From Tubiluchus corallicola (taxonomy: Eukaryota > Priapulida > Priapulimorpha > Priapulimorphida > Tubiluchidae): DNA of 64,000 nucleotides. Positions 11,262-23,986 of this stretch are shown here, piece by piece. The notes beneath the pieces are model-generated. The model had not been told where the DNA came from and made no database searches. It saw only the letters and a program-made list of their open reading frames with translations. Numbering within the stretch: the first letter of the stretch is position 1; each line of letters begins with the position of its first letter. Made by a program: the position numbers and the translations under genes. The DNA lies in contig JAQGDQ010000258.1 of the NCBI GenBank assembly GCA_030141605.1, forward strand, positions 35,001 through 99,000, given 5' to 3'.

Positions 11262-12120
11262 AAACATCACTTCTATCAGCACGTACTGAAGATATTTGAC
11301 ATAACAGGCACCCCGCTAAGCATATGACTACTAACATCAGCAATGTTGTTATCTGTTATATGTTTTTACAACTCGCTGTCGAGGTATTTGACATTGTCGT
11401 TTCAAGTTTGGGCGTATAAGTACCACACAGTAAGTAAATATTGTAGGGCTTATTATCAGCAAAGCAGTTGTGACAGGTTTATCAGTATTTTACTGTGTTA
11501 CTGTGATAAGTAGTTGCAACGAGGAACAAACATTTTAGATCTAAATTACGACTGATGTTTCTGTCATGTCCAGTGAGCATGTTTTCCAAGTTCCTCATAA
11601 CAGATAAACATCTGAGAAAATTTGTCTAACTACCTGATTTTAAAACTTTCTTTGACCGAAAATGGACAGCTTTGCCGGGATACGGGGGGAATTTTCCGGT
11701 AGGCCCCTAAGTGATGAACCATCACTTTAGAAATAACCAAAAAAAGGAAAAACTAAAAAAAAAGAAAAATATTGCATAGGTTCTGAGAAGATTTAAACAA
11801 AGCTTCTTTGATGTTATAATTTCTTTCAGTAGACAATAAAATCCTCAGTTTCTTGTTTGATGAAGCTTTTTCATTTTTAAGAATAGCTTTTTATTTTGTT
11901 TTGGTTTATGAGATATTAAGCACATTGTAAAAAATATTCCCTTAGTAATACAAAATTTGGGGTATCGGGTAAAAAGTGCAGAATTAGCTATATTATACAT
12001 GTATATTACCCACTACGAATATAGTCTCATTATTTTATATTATTTGTTGTTGTTGCCGATAATGTAATATGCGTACAGAAAGAATTTAGGACAATTACCA
12101 CGTGGTTCATACACAGTACA
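11262..12120. other. Non-coding upstream of cadherin-like gene, nothing firm
   Basis: Probably holds the promoter and 5' UTR exon (donor at 11261/11260). I see no convincing TATA box, no open frame and no terminal repeats. Confidence 0.4.
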
Positions 12121-12149
12121 AACTAGTACAATGCAGAAAACTCCCGCTT

Positions 12150-13290
12150 AAACATGTGCAGCCCTTTGACTGCTTTTACAAGTTTTCTCGGTAGAAATCT
12201 TAATCACAGCCCCCCACTGCCAATATTATTACGTGCGAAATACTATCAGAATTGCACAACTAACAACAATCAAATTCATTGCACTATAAAATTGCACGTG
12301 AAATTGCGGTTTTCCATTTCGCAACCTTTGCTTATAATTCAATACCAGAAATCTTAGTGATCTGTTTAAAATGATTCGTAACTCTACTAATTCAGTACGA
12401 ATATTGGGATCCCTCAGGAGGACCGCCTTAGTCAAGTAGTTTTCACGCTCTATCTAGCAGCGCTTAAGATTTAAACTTTTCCAAATGTAGATCATGATTA
12501 CAATACCACTCTCTGTGATAACCTTCCTCAACATATTCTGGACCACTCCTATTCTCCTTTGGAATCCTATGAATCATTCCTTATTGATCAACAATACCCA
12601 GACGATATAAGATGGATTAGTCTACCAAATTTTCAAACTAACACAATGAAAACAGATTTTAAAAAAAAACTAGAGAAAAGAAATCTTTAAGTAAGCCAGT
12701 CAAAAACAGTAGAATATAATTGCAAAACGTGGTAGTCAGTCTTGGAAAAAGTGCAAGTACATGGGCACTTTTCGAAGCACTGAAGATGATATTAAAAGTA
12801 GAATGCAACAAGCAATGCGTACTTTTCTTCAGCACAAGAAGGTATTAACTAGGAAGAAAGTAAGTCTTAACATAAGACGTCGGTTATTTAATGCTTATGT
12901 TAGCATCATATTTATGCACAAGAAAAGCAGATTGGTACATTTCGTAGAAGTCTTCTTAGAAAATTTTAAAGATAAGATGTCCATACATAATCAAAAATGA
13001 AGATTCGTACACCAGAACGAAAGAAATTTCTTGGAGTTCGAAGATTAAGATCCGAAGACTAAGATGGCTAGGACATTTTCTAAGATTACCACATGAAACA
13101 CCGGTAAGAATCGCCTTAAAGGAAGCCTTAAAACCTTGCAAAAAACCACCTAGAAAACTTGAAATAACATTTATAACTAAGATAAATAAAGATGTTCAGC
13201 AACTTCAATCAAATCTATTCTTAGGAGTAGAAGAATTTATGCGTTAGCTGGAGATAGAAGTGGATGGAATACTCTAATAATATTAATGTT
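12150..13290 (+). pseudogene. Decayed LINE reverse-transcriptase remnant
   Basis: Recognisable pieces in shifting frames: GIPQEDRLSQVVFTLYLAAL near 12410 (compare GxPQGDxLSP), QQYPDDIRWISL near 12590 (the YADD box with Ala to Pro), KSRMQQAMRTF...LTRKKVSLNIRRRLFNAYV near 12790-12900, and LRWLGHFLRLPHETPVR near 13050-13110. Stops and frameshifts break it in several places. It differs from LINEs A and B in its motif wording, so it is another family. Confidence 0.75.
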
Positions 13291-13299
13291 GATATCTCA

Positions 13300-15540
13300 A
13301 CACATACAATAGGTGGAATGAAACTTTGAAAAGAAGAAGACGCAAATAATATTGTTAAAATTTAATATAACAAAACTTTTGATAAATTTCAGAATCTTTA
13401 TTTTATCAAGATTAGTGGCTTGCTAATAGTGAATCAGTTCCAAAAAGTTTAAGGTCGTTTCTGACGAGTCGACTAACAGGAGCTTGAAAATTAAGGCTAG
13501 AGACATTTTTCTGACATCCGGAATATGTTATGAGTTCCCTACCCTCGGAATAAAAAATCAATAGGACGAAAAACACCAACGGATGCTACATAAATGTCAC
13601 TTAATTGGTCATTTAAAATAAAATGTGCCTGTATGGTAAGCAGAACCTAATAGCTTAGACAGTAATTTGAATTGGACTAGTAATTACAAAAATATAAGCC
13701 TTTCAAAAAAGCTTTTTCGAGTTATTTAGCGTTATCGAGTTACTAAATTAAGTTAAGCAAAACTTAATATTGTTAACTCACCTTTGAACAATGAAAGTGC
13801 GAGGCTTCAACAGTTTGTTAGGAACACATGAATAAAAATAAAACAGTAGCATACATGGTAAAATACAGTAATGAAAAGCTAGTTGTCAGAGTCCAAAGTT
13901 CCCGTGGCATATTGATTTGCACTGTTTTATGCTTACTTAACGATTTTCAGTTGATAAGGTAGTCGAAGTGTGTAAGTCTGTCTAAAATGTACAGAGCCTG
14001 GGTGTAAAGATCTGGAAAGAGCATTTGAGCGAACACATCTGGATCTTGCGACAACTAAAATAAACGATGGTCACTGAGACAGTGTATAAAGCAGGGATGT
14101 GGCAAATGTACAGAGGCTCTTTGTTATTCAAGCAAGAAGCTGTAGAAACATTTCTGCCATATAAAAATCACACTATATTGGCACCTCTCACCCGTTATAA
14201 AGTTTCAGGTGCTTCCACACTATTACTCACCTGGGTAAGAATGGTTGCGTCCGTAAATGGCAGACTGTGCATTTGAATCAGATGCTATTGAACCCGATGC
14301 TAATTGCAGTGGACGGGCAGGTCAACGCAAACCATTAGGCTAGCATATTAGGGTATGATAAACGTTCCAGCTTACAAACAAAACGGTACTTAACATGATT
14401 GTTTCTATGTATATTAAAGGACAAAATCGAACTAAGATGATATAAAAGTCATAAAAGCTTATTAGTCACATGAAAGTAGCTTATTGAAGTACATTGTATG
14501 TAACACAGAAATATTGAGTCAATTGTGCGGAGTTATTTGAGTCAATTGCCGACAGTTGTTGTGTATATTCGAATAGAAGCGGCCCGTTCGAGGCGTTTTT
14601 GCTTTAGTGATTATGTGATTTAGTCTTTAGTGATTTAGTCAATTAAGTGATTGAGTTTATTAACCTTGAGTGTATTAAGCGGTGCCTACTGTGTATTACG
14701 TCGTACCTGCACGTTCAATTTTTCATACGTTTGTAGGTCCAATAGTTCACTCGCTTAATATCAGACGTGTTTGCAGAACAATTTGGTTGGATTTAATATT
14801 CATTCACAGAGTATCAATAATTGACAAAACAGTTTTCAAAGCACGTTTAATATATGAATTTTAGGTTGGATTACTCTTAAAATTTTAGATTATTTGATCA
14901 AAAGTTAGCCCTTTGGAGAACAATATGGTAATTGAAAGGTTCTGTGTTCAAATCTTGGTTGGCCAATAATTTTTCAACAGTTTTTTCGTCACACAGTAAT
15001 TTGCTAATTTAACTGGTGTAAGAACGGTGCTTTAAGTAAGGCGGACTTATGTCAAATTCACTGAATGACATGTGACTGTATGACTATGAATTTGAAATCT
15101 TCAGGCTTTTATATCGGTACTGCATCTACTGTAGTATTTTTTCAACATCTCTCTTTCCTCGAAATTATATCCTTGCGATTTCCTCATGACTCAGTTCTTT
15201 GTTTTGAACATTATAACTTACTCAACATTAATAAATACCGCAAACTTTGCAAAACAGTCACATGTGAGCATAAATTTAAACATTTTGGCAGTTTTATAAT
15301 CTTAACGTTCGCGCAAATTATAACTTATATGGCCAGTTGTAGTAGGCTGAATGTGTGACTAAGAAAGTATAATAAAGCATAAAAAACCAGGAACAAACAA
15401 CATATTAGATTTAGATTAGATTGTTGAGATTTATTTCTTGTTTAGAATTATTTCTCACAAAACGGCAATGTACTTTCAATGACACGTAACAATAATAACA
15501 AACTCAAAATGGTATACCAAAAAACCAATTGCTTATAAGG
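13300..15540. other. Non-coding, AT-rich, no gene seen
   Basis: No exon or intact element recognised. A weak tRNA-like B box (GTTCAAATC) is at about 14949, preceded by an A-box-like AGTTAGCCCTTTGG. Short open frames here have no supporting features. Confidence 0.4.
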
Positions 15541-15729
15541 AAATGCTTCAATGTGTGCTGAAAGCCTGAAAGGAGACCTTGTAAGCACAACGTTTATAGA
15601 GAGAAAAGGTTAGACAAGACAAAGCAACGTACATTCAATGATACTAGCAAAAACAACAAAATGGCATGGCAAAAAATTAATTGTTTACAACCAAATGCGT
15701 CAATGTGTGCTGAAAGCTTGAAAGAAAAA

Positions 15730-15914
15730 CTTGTAAGCACAACATTGATAGTGAGAAAGGGTTAAACTTGTAAGTACAACATTGATAGTGAGAAAGGGTT
15801 AAACTTGTAAGCACAACATTGATGGTGAGAAAGGGTTAAACTTGTAAGCACAACATTGATGGTGAGAAAGGGTTAAACTTGTAAGCACAACATTGATGGT
15901 GAGAAAGGGTTAGG
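15730..15914. repeat. 37-bp tandem repeat, 5 copies
   Basis: Unit CTTGTAAGCACAACATTGAT plus AGTGAGAAAGGGTTAAA, repeated at 15730, 15767, 15804, 15841 and 15878 with few changes. Confidence 0.95.
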
Positions 15915-16998
15915 CAAGACTAAGCAGGGTTCAAGATTAGGGTGTGTATAGAGAAGAATGCGGTTAGAGGTGCTGGTTATTCAAGTGAGGTTAAGTAACG
16001 TAATTTGTACATTACATACGAGAAGTAATATTATCAAGCATTATAAATCATACCTATTGATAAAAATAATTATGATTTATTTTACAGTTGCAATCTAAAT
16101 AATTGGAAAAACCTGGATTAACGCAGGATAAACCACATTAACCAGCTACTTTCAAGTGAGATCTTTGACTGACACGAATGATTGAAAAATCATTCTTTAC
16201 AGAATGTGAAAAAATACGCCATATTAACGATTAAGCATCAAATTTTACAGAGACATACAGAGCTGGTGTAGGTATGGAAGCAGACTTGTTCCTCCTGTAG
16301 ACGTACGTACACCTAGACAAGAATGCCTACTTTTAATTTAGACACAAAATTTGTTAAATCAACCCATTCCGTACTTAAACGAACGCACGCATATGATATG
16401 CATCAACTAGAGCTGTTACTACCACTTGTGTCACATTTCCGCCCAGGTGCTGCCACCTACAGCAAATTAGATGAATCAATTCTTGAATCTCATTCGCCGC
16501 AACTAAATACATTTAGAGCTGTTTTACTCGTCGCCCATGGAAAATGATTAGTGAGAAAAGTGAGAAAGGGTATAAGCAAGACAACGCAGGGTTTAAATTA
16601 GGGTGTATATATAGAGAAGAATGGGATTAGAGGTGCTGGTTAGTCAAGAGAGGTTACGTAACGCAATATGAATACTATATGCAGGAGATACATATTATTA
16701 ATACACATATAATGCATGATACATTGTTATCAAATTATACTAATTGTATAAATAATGTTAAGAATGTCTGCTTTTAATTTAGACACAGAATTTGTTAAAT
16801 CAACCCACTCATTCCTTACTTAAATGAACGCACGCATATGCCATAAGTCAACTATCAGTAATCTACAGAGCTATTACTACAAGTCCTGTAGCATTTTCGG
16901 CCAAGTGGCGCCACCTACAGCAAAATAGATGAATCAATTCTTGAATCTCATTCACTGCAACTGAATACATTTAGAGCTGTTTTACTCGTAGCTTCTTG
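15885..16998. repeat. Imperfect segmental duplication
   Basis: Two blocks each occur twice: GTGAGAAAGGGT...GAGGTGCTGGTTA (15900-16020 and 16555-16700), and a block from CTTTTAATTTAGACACA to GAGCTGTTTTACTCG (16330-16535 and 16772-16995). Identity is roughly 85-90% by eye. The unequal offsets (about 650 and 443 bp) show a later insertion or deletion. Confidence 0.85.
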
Positions 16999-17159
16999 AC
17001 TGATAACATTTACAACAGAAAGCCAGGAAAACTGTCGAAGTTGTTGCTGTCCAATGATGATTCATTAACTTTGCCTGCACGAGATTAGTCTTGCTAGTGA
17101 ATATAACAGCACAAAATTTGTTTTCTGCATCCCATTAGACCAGCTCACACTGGCAGGAC

Positions 17160-17535
17160 GTTGTCAAGGCCTGTTTACAGTTTTCAGATTTCATCAAAGA
17201 CCTAGTTCCATTTCTCAGGCATTATCACAGACCTGATCTCATTTCTCAGACGTCATCATTGACCTGTTCACGCTTCACAGACCTCATCATCAAGGACCTC
17301 CTTGCACTTGAATCATAAGACACCTGCCAAAATTTCTCAGACGACTGCAAAGACGTACTTACAGTTTTCAAACGTCATCAAAGACTGCTCATACTTCTCA
17401 AATTTTATCAAGCCTTAGCTGTCACGAAAGGTTTGCTTATATTTCTCAAGCATCACCACAGACCTACTACCGCTTCTCAGACATTGTGAGAAACCTTTTT
17501 CATTTTTCATTTTTGCATTTCTCAAACGTTGCACC
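17160..17535. repeat. Degenerate tandem repeat, about 40-bp unit
   Basis: Variants of TTTCTCAGACGTCATCAAAG followed by ACCTGCTCA recur about nine times. The same core recurs at 45090-45260. Confidence 0.75.
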
Positions 17536-18337
17536 TACTCTCACTTTCACATATATTAGATATTGACGTTTCAGAGATTTGTTTGCGCTATTTTTAGATT
17601 TGCTGTTTTTAATGTTTGGGGGAATATTGTTCCTTTGTAAGAGGGTTTTGAATTTAAGAAAATGCCTACCAAGATTCGTTCTACAATACGGTATAAGACA
17701 TTCACTAAAACGTGTGTTATATTATTGTGTTGATTAGACTGTACTAGATTATTAAAGGTAATTGGAAATAAAGCGAAATGCATTTTATACATATACATAG
17801 AAATATTAAAAAAGTAGATCTAAAATACTACAGGTTCGAAATAGTGATGTAGTTACAGTTGTGTATTTTGATAGACATAATGTGGATAACTTTTTTAAAT
17901 CTATTTAAGATAACAAAGTTCTTAGGATAAGTTTTGCCACATAACACACAACAACTAGTCAAGTAAGGCAAAATTAATATATTGTATGAAGATAATAAAT
18001 GAAATCTATATAGTTTATTTTTAATAAATGAAATTGTTCCAAGATTTAGTGGCAATCCCATTTCACTAGCTATACAGAAAGGCATTTTTTATTTAGCATG
18101 TGCATATTTAGTGTGCAAGTCGCAAGTAAAACTTTGCCCTTCTTCGCTCCAACTGCTGTTCACTTAAACAAGATTTTTGTTATTGCCTGGTTGAGGAAAA
18201 CCGAAACATGCTTGACGTAGAAAATTAGTTTTAATTTTAGGCAGTGAGGCAGTGGTTCTGGTAACGGATATTTGTGTACTAAAGTGAATCGCTTCATAAG
18301 CGGATCTGTCAACGACTGCATCTCGTAACACGGATCC

Positions 18338-18690
18338 GTGTTCACTAGGGGTGAGCATCCAGAAAGCGAATTCGAACCGAATTTCACTATAGTATTATCA
18401 AATCGAATTGAGTTTGAAAGAGTTTGGAACCACTAGTAAAAAGTCGTCTTACAAAGATCTAGCACAGGACTTGATCTTGTTTTGCAGCAAAACCACTATT
18501 AGTTTATTAAAAATTTTGCACAGAAACTGCAGCTGCATTGTGCTAACTGCATGTTATTTCCAACATTTTAATGATAAAAAACATGTGGCTGAAGTGCTGA
18601 ATTATTCAAATTTATACTTTTATGTTCGAATCGAATTCGAACTAAAAAACTTGTTGGAATCAGTGTTCGATGCTCACCCCTAGTGTTCAC
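18338..18690. mobile_element. hAT-type MITE, copy 1
   Basis: Element 18346-18682 (337 bp) with terminal inverted repeats TAGGGGTGAGCATC / GATGCTCACCCCTA and an 8-bp duplication GTGTTCAC on each side. Subterminal TTCGAATTCG-like palindromes are present. It has no coding capacity. TIR sequence and 8-bp duplication both fit hAT transposition. Copy 2 is at 32569-32902. Confidence 0.92.
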
Positions 18691-20310
18691 TGCTCACAAA
18701 GAAACTCGCTTCAGGAACTGATGTATAAACAATAAATGGTTTGATGATAGTATCATACAGTACAAATATAATAGTGACTAATGGACATTACGATGAGTCG
18801 TTGACTCCTTTCTGAGTTGTTATTAATTATTGATTTGATATTAATTAAATTAGCTCAGGCAGCTAGTGAGTATGTTTTCGATTGAGGGCAAATTTGAATG
18901 TGATAATAAGCAACAAGCTATTATATGTTTTTCAATTTAAGTATAAGTTAGTGTCTGTTAAAATTTTTTTGAATAGTGATATTTTCAATAAAGTTATACC
19001 ACCCTTAGCCTACTGTAAGTTGTAAATTTATCTTAAACGTATATTCATGCTGATAACGTTGAATCTGATATAATTTTTCCATTCGTTTTGTTTTTGTTTT
19101 TTATTTTTTTATTTTTGGGGTTTTCTAATTGCATCTTGCATTACAAATCTTAATCACAAGATTCCCATCATCATCATCATTTAAGTTTTATAAAGTGTGA
19201 TTCGAACACGCAATTATTAAATTATTCAAAAAAGAAACTGGGCCAAACGGGAAAAAAACGTGAAAAAGTCGGGGCTGATCTGGATTGAACCTTTTGAATT
19301 ATAAGTCAAGTGTCAAGAGAATAATTATTTATTTGAAAGCAAAATCAAAATGAAAGAAACCGAAGTGCAGAAAAGTCAAGTTTCAACCGGGATTCGAAAA
19401 GGGGACTATTGATTTACAAATCTAACATCATGTCTACTAGACTAGGCAGCTGTCGAAATAGATCTTAACTCTGGCTGAAAAGTGAAATACTTGACTGTTT
19501 AGGTGGAATTAAGGCATGCCTCGATCACAGGGGGCTGTGTTGTGTCATTGATTTTGACATATGATTCTTGGTTGAAATCTAGGCTCTGTCTCTATCTTTT
19601 TGGACTTCATTTAATCAGTGAAACAACTTGTAGCTTAGTATATTAACTTTTTAGTGCTGAGCAGTGAATAGCTATGCGAAAATTCCTGAACTCTTCTGCA
19701 TCTTTGTCAATATGTTTTCATGCATTCATTATGCCGACAATAAAAATACTTCTGCTTCCATCTAATCGCCCGATAATATTTTTTATCATGCGGTCGGTCG
19801 GGAGTTTTACCATTTTCTTTGTACGTTCATATACTGACTTGACGCATTCATATAAAAATGCATTTTTTAAATTTAAAACGTAAGACGCAATAATTATCAT
19901 ACCATCGTTGTTTCGGGAAATGCAGGACGTGGCCATGTTTTTCCATGGCTAACTCTCGGCCTGGGTTGCCGTTTTGTATGACGATTATTGTATTGGTGGC
20001 CAAATTTTCTGCCGAATTGGTGTATTAACGGTCGAGTAGTGTTGCCACTTCTATCGCAATTGTCAGAACATACACGTTCGTAATGCAAAAAAGCTATACA
20101 ATAATCGATAATTATATGATAATTTATTAATGCAAAACTAACAAATTAAGTGTGAAAAAATCTGCATCGAAAAATTTAAAACTTTGCTGCTAACCAGTGA
20201 GAAATAAACAAACTTTGAGTTCAACTGATTTAAGTTGGTCCACGATTCAGCTTTAGGCATTCACAAAACTTTATCATTCACATCCTCCCTTCCTACTGAC
20301 ATTTTTTGAG
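18691..20310. other. Non-coding region upstream of zinc-finger gene
   Basis: Low-complexity AT-rich DNA. At about 19385-19455 a minus-strand tRNA-like piece has B box TTTCGAATCCC and A-box-like TGCCTAGTCTAGTAG. No exon found. Confidence 0.4.
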
Positions 20311-20318
20311 CTTATGAG

Positions 20319-21139
20319 GTAAGTAAAAATTTTTTTGTGGCTAGCCTTAATTGCTTCCATTCTTTTGTTGTTGTTGGTATTGCCACCATTGTAGTTCTCA
20401 AGTAAACTTTAAACAGCCTGAGCAGAGCAGATTATCTCGCTGTATAATAGGCTAAGATTTCTAAGGTCTTTTTGAACCATGGTATCAAATTAACTGACAA
20501 TTAACAACACCATTAATTAGATTAAGACTGTGAATGCGGAATGTTCATAAACCTCTGCCGTTTATTTGATAACAATTATTACCCTTTTGTGAGATCAGAA
20601 AGAAAGAAAACAGACGCTGAAAAATTCTGGACTAGTGAGGACTTGAACCGGAGACCAGGTATTATCACTCCCATGAACTGCCAGTGGAGTTGCAGAGCAG
20701 GCCCATGATTTCCTCTTTGTAGCACACAATCCAACAGCGCCACCTGTACCCATGATAGTAGGAGATACTTATGGCATCGATTCTTTTCAAATTAGCTGAC
20801 AATTAACGATGTCATTAATTAATTAGATTATGATTGTGATTGCTTATGTCACTATGTTAGAAGTTTAGCTTCAGTTTGTGACTTTCTATCGTATTTTCTA
20901 CGTATTTCTATCGTATTTACCTGGATATCAAGAATTAATAAACAACTGGATATCAAGAACAGCTGGAACCAAACCTAATAATAGAATCACAGGAACTGAG
21001 AATTTTAGCTGCAGACAGGAAACAGTGGAGTGCTCTAATAAAGGATAGAGGCTCAGTGTAGACGTTGAGAGCAACAGAAGAAGTATTGTATGTATTTAAA
21101 CTTTTTAATACATGTTTGCAAAATTTTCTTTCTTTTTAG
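20319..21139 (+). other. Probable 5' UTR intron of zinc-finger gene
   Basis: Strong donor ATGAG|gtaagt at 20318/20319 and acceptor ctttttag at 21138-21139, 20 nt before the likely start codon. The ATG at 21112 that gives a slightly longer open frame lies inside this intron's pyrimidine tract, so it is not used if the intron is real. A tRNA-like remnant with B box GGTTCAAGTCC (minus) sits at about 20637-20700. Confidence 0.5.
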
Positions 21140-21159
21140 AATTCGTGGATATCGTCACC

Positions 21160-23334
21160 ATGTCCACTATAAAAGTTGAGACTAGTTTAGCAGTATTCGC
21201 AAGCACAAATGACAAACAGCAAAAGCAAAAAGACGGCACTAATGATGCTACAGTTGTTGTTAAAAATGAACCAGATCAAGTGGTACATACAGCGTGTAAA
21301 AACAATTCTGATACAACATACTCTGATTTCAATATGGCAGCTAGGCTTGTACACGTCAATGGACTTACGCCTGATTTATCACCCAAAGATGCACTAGAAC
21401 TTTACAGATGTGGCATCTGTAGTGCTGCTTTCACACGTCTGAGTCACTTGAGGAACCACTTACTGAGTAACTGCCATTCTAGCAAAGTAACCGATTGTGA
21501 CTTAGCGACTGAAAGGCGTAACTCGATCGTAAGGACGTACGGGAGAACAGCCAAAGCGGAACGTCGGTTCAACTGCTGTGCTTGTGCAGCAACTTTCAAT
21601 GATTCGGTCAGTTTGAAGTGTCATCTGATGACCCACGCCGAAGAGAGGGAAAAATGTTCTACTATCACTTCCGCTGATGATGGTGATACACAAAGTAGCA
21701 GCATTCCTGGTGATGGTAACGAGAATTTGTCCAAAGATGACATTGTAAACTTGAACTGTTCCAAGAATGAAGTGGACGCGCCAGTTGTTGACGAAGAACG
21801 ACCGAAGGTGAATATTAAATCTTTCGTGTCACCAGCCGTTCCAGGAATTGTTGATGAAAGTATTGAACATCATGGGCAATACAATGATGCCCAGACACTT
21901 ACATCGTTAGTCAATGCAAAGTTTTGCTTCCTTTCTGATAACTCAGTCTTGGCTCCACTTTCAAATAGCTCTTCAAAAATCACACGTACTGTAAAGTTGT
22001 ATCCGTGTAGTGAGTGCCATTTAGTGTATAAAACTGCTCATACTTTAAGAAGACATGCAGAAATACACAGAGATACGAAGCCTTACAAATGTAGCAAATG
22101 CGATGAGCGTTTTGTTTGGTCAAGCGCCTTGAAATCACACAGAAGAAGTCACAATACCGAAAAACGTTTTTTATGTAGTCACTGCGGTGCGAGCTTTAGA
22201 CAGTTATCTCAGTTAAACGCACATGTGAGGACACATACTGGTGAGAGACCTTACAAATGTGGGCTGTGTGGTGCTACCTTTGGTCAATCAGCTGTTTTGA
22301 ATAAGCACAAAAAAAACCACAATCATGTGAGGCCATTCAAATGTAACCAGTGCTGGAAGTCCTTCAGAGATGCATACTATCTGAAACGCCACATGAGAAG
22401 TCACTCTACAGAGAAACCATATAAGTGCATTCATTGTGCTGCAAGGTTTAAAGACCCATCTACGTTGAAAGCTCACAGAAGACGTCACACTGGGGAAAAA
22501 CCTTATAAGTGCACTGAATGTGAAGCAGAGTTTAGTCAGGCAAGTGGACTGAGAATGCATTTCAGATTGCATTCTGATGAGAAGCCATTTCAGTGTGATA
22601 AATGTAATTTATCTTTTAGACGTTCATCACACTTAAAATATCATGTCAGGACTCACACAGGAGACCGGCCATTTAAGTGCGACTATTGCCCAGCAACTTT
22701 TAAACAACATTCTGGTCTTAACACACACAGGAGAATTCATACTGGAGAGAAACCTTATTCTTGCAGGGAATGCAATGCTGCATTTCGTCAACAATCATCC
22801 TTAATTAGACATGTTGCCACTCACAAAAACGAAAAACCTTTTAAATGTTTGGAATGTGGTGCAGCATTCAGAACCAAGTATCATATAAAGCGTCATATGA
22901 CGTCTCACTCCGATCTTCGACCATATGAATGTTCTGAATGTAAAGCCACATTTAGGCATTCATCTGGCTTAAATACACACACGAGGATTCACTCTGGTAA
23001 AAGACCTTACAAATGTGATAAGTGTGACGCTTCATTTTGTCAAATAACTTCGCTGAATAGACATAGAACAATCCACACCGGAGACAGACCATGGAACTGT
23101 GCTGATTGTGGTGTAAGGTTTCGGACTAAATATCATTTACAGCGCCACACGTTGATTCACACAGGCGATAGGCCATTCAAGTGTGACTACTGTCTTGCTG
23201 CTTTCAACCAGGCATCTAGTTTAAGCATTCATCGGAGAATACATACCGACGAACGGCCATTTAAGTGTGATAAATGTGATGAGACATTTAGGACTAAATA
23301 TCAAGTTCAGCGTCACATGGCTGCTCACTCTTAG
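21160..23334 (+). CDS. C2H2 zinc-finger protein, 18 fingers, single coding exon
   Basis: 724 aa from ATG at 21160 (context CACCATGT). Two isolated C2H2 fingers lie at about residues 82-106 (spacing to the last His is odd, NHLLSNCH) and 137-159. An acidic Ser/Thr-rich spacer follows, then 16 tandem fingers from about 281 to the C-terminus, joined by TGEKPY/TGDRPF-type linkers. The protein should be a nuclear DNA-binding transcription factor. IKVE (near residue 5) and VKNE (near 35) fit the sumoylation consensus. No KRAB, SCAN, BTB or ZAD domain is visible. Several finger helices differ from each other, so one long site is likely. An AATAAA at 23445 ends the gene just before a LINE insertion. 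I cannot name an orthologue. Confidence 0.92.
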   Translation: MSTIKVETSLAVFASTNDKQQKQKDGTNDATVVVKNEPDQVVHTACKNNSDTTYSDFNMAARLVHVNGLTPDLSPKDALELYRCGICSAAFTRLSHLRNHLLSNCHSSKVTDCDLATERRNSIVRTYGRTAKAERRFNCCACAATFNDSVSLKCHLMTHAEEREKCSTITSADDGDTQSSSIPGDGNENLSKDDIVNLNCSKNEVDAPVVDEERPKVNIKSFVSPAVPGIVDESIEHHGQYNDAQTLTSLVNAKFCFLSDNSVLAPLSNSSSKITRTVKLYPCSECHLVYKTAHTLRRHAEIHRDTKPYKCSKCDERFVWSSALKSHRRSHNTEKRFLCSHCGASFRQLSQLNAHVRTHTGERPYKCGLCGATFGQSAVLNKHKKNHNHVRPFKCNQCWKSFRDAYYLKRHMRSHSTEKPYKCIHCAARFKDPSTLKAHRRRHTGEKPYKCTECEAEFSQASGLRMHFRLHSDEKPFQCDKCNLSFRRSSHLKYHVRTHTGDRPFKCDYCPATFKQHSGLNTHRRIHTGEKPYSCRECNAAFRQQSSLIRHVATHKNEKPFKCLECGAAFRTKYHIKRHMTSHSDLRPYECSECKATFRHSSGLNTHTRIHSGKRPYKCDKCDASFCQITSLNRHRTIHTGDRPWNCADCGVRFRTKYHLQRHTLIHTGDRPFKCDYCLAAFNQASSLSIHRRIHTDERPFKCDKCDETFRTKYQVQRHMAAHS

Positions 23335-23444
23335 ATGAGTAGAAATTTATTTGACTAACAATCAAAAATTATGTTATTTATGCAAATGTGGACATAAACT
23401 TTTGCACGTCAATCTTTATTAAATTCACAGCCCCCAACAACTGG

Positions 23445-23450
23445 AATAAA
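23445..23450 (+). terminator. Polyadenylation signal of zinc-finger gene
   Basis: AATAAA 111 nt after the stop codon; the only close match downstream before the LINE fragment. Confidence 0.6.
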
Positions 23451-23455
23451 ATAAA

Positions 23456-23986
23456 TGCCCAAGTAAAAATACACTTCTTCTTCTTCTTCCCAGCTTTTCC
23501 CTATTCGGGGTCGCCGTTGTGAATGAGTCTTCTCCACGCATTCCTGTTTTTGACCATCTCTTCAATTATGTCTTCAATTCCCACATGATCTTCACCGACT
23601 CTTCTTTTCAGGTGTCCATACCATTGCAATCTTGCGAGGCTTCCACTACTTTTACTGTTCCTCTGATATTATTACTTCTAATTTTATCTCTTCTTGTTAT
23701 TCCCACCATTCATCTCAACATCCTCATCTCCACCCACACCCATTTTCTTCTCTTCGGTCTTCTTTAGAGAAGCTTCATAGATTAGAGCGAGTCTGACCCC
23801 TTCTTTATGAACTTTCCCTTTAAGTCTCAGTGACTCGTTCATAGAAGGTTTTGGCGCAGTTTTTACAGGCGGATGCCCTTCCTGACCCTAACCCTCCCTA
23901 TTTATCCGGGCTTGGGACCGGCACTGACTTGGGCTGGCTTGCCGCCCCCCCCCCCCAGTGGCTAGGTTGCCCAAGTAAAAATACAC
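23456..23986 (-). mobile_element. Truncated LINE insertion with 19-bp target duplication
   Basis: The insert 23475-23967 is flanked by perfect 19-bp repeats TGCCCAAGTAAAAATACAC (23456-23474 and 23968-23986). Read on the minus strand it ends in (GAA)n, preceded by a LINE ORF2 C-terminus (VWYGHLKRRVGEDHVG and WRRLIHNGDPE then stop). Its 5' part (GTGCCGGTCCCAAGCCCGGA) is a motif shared by several animal retroposons. A poly-G run marks the 5' end. Confidence 0.88.
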
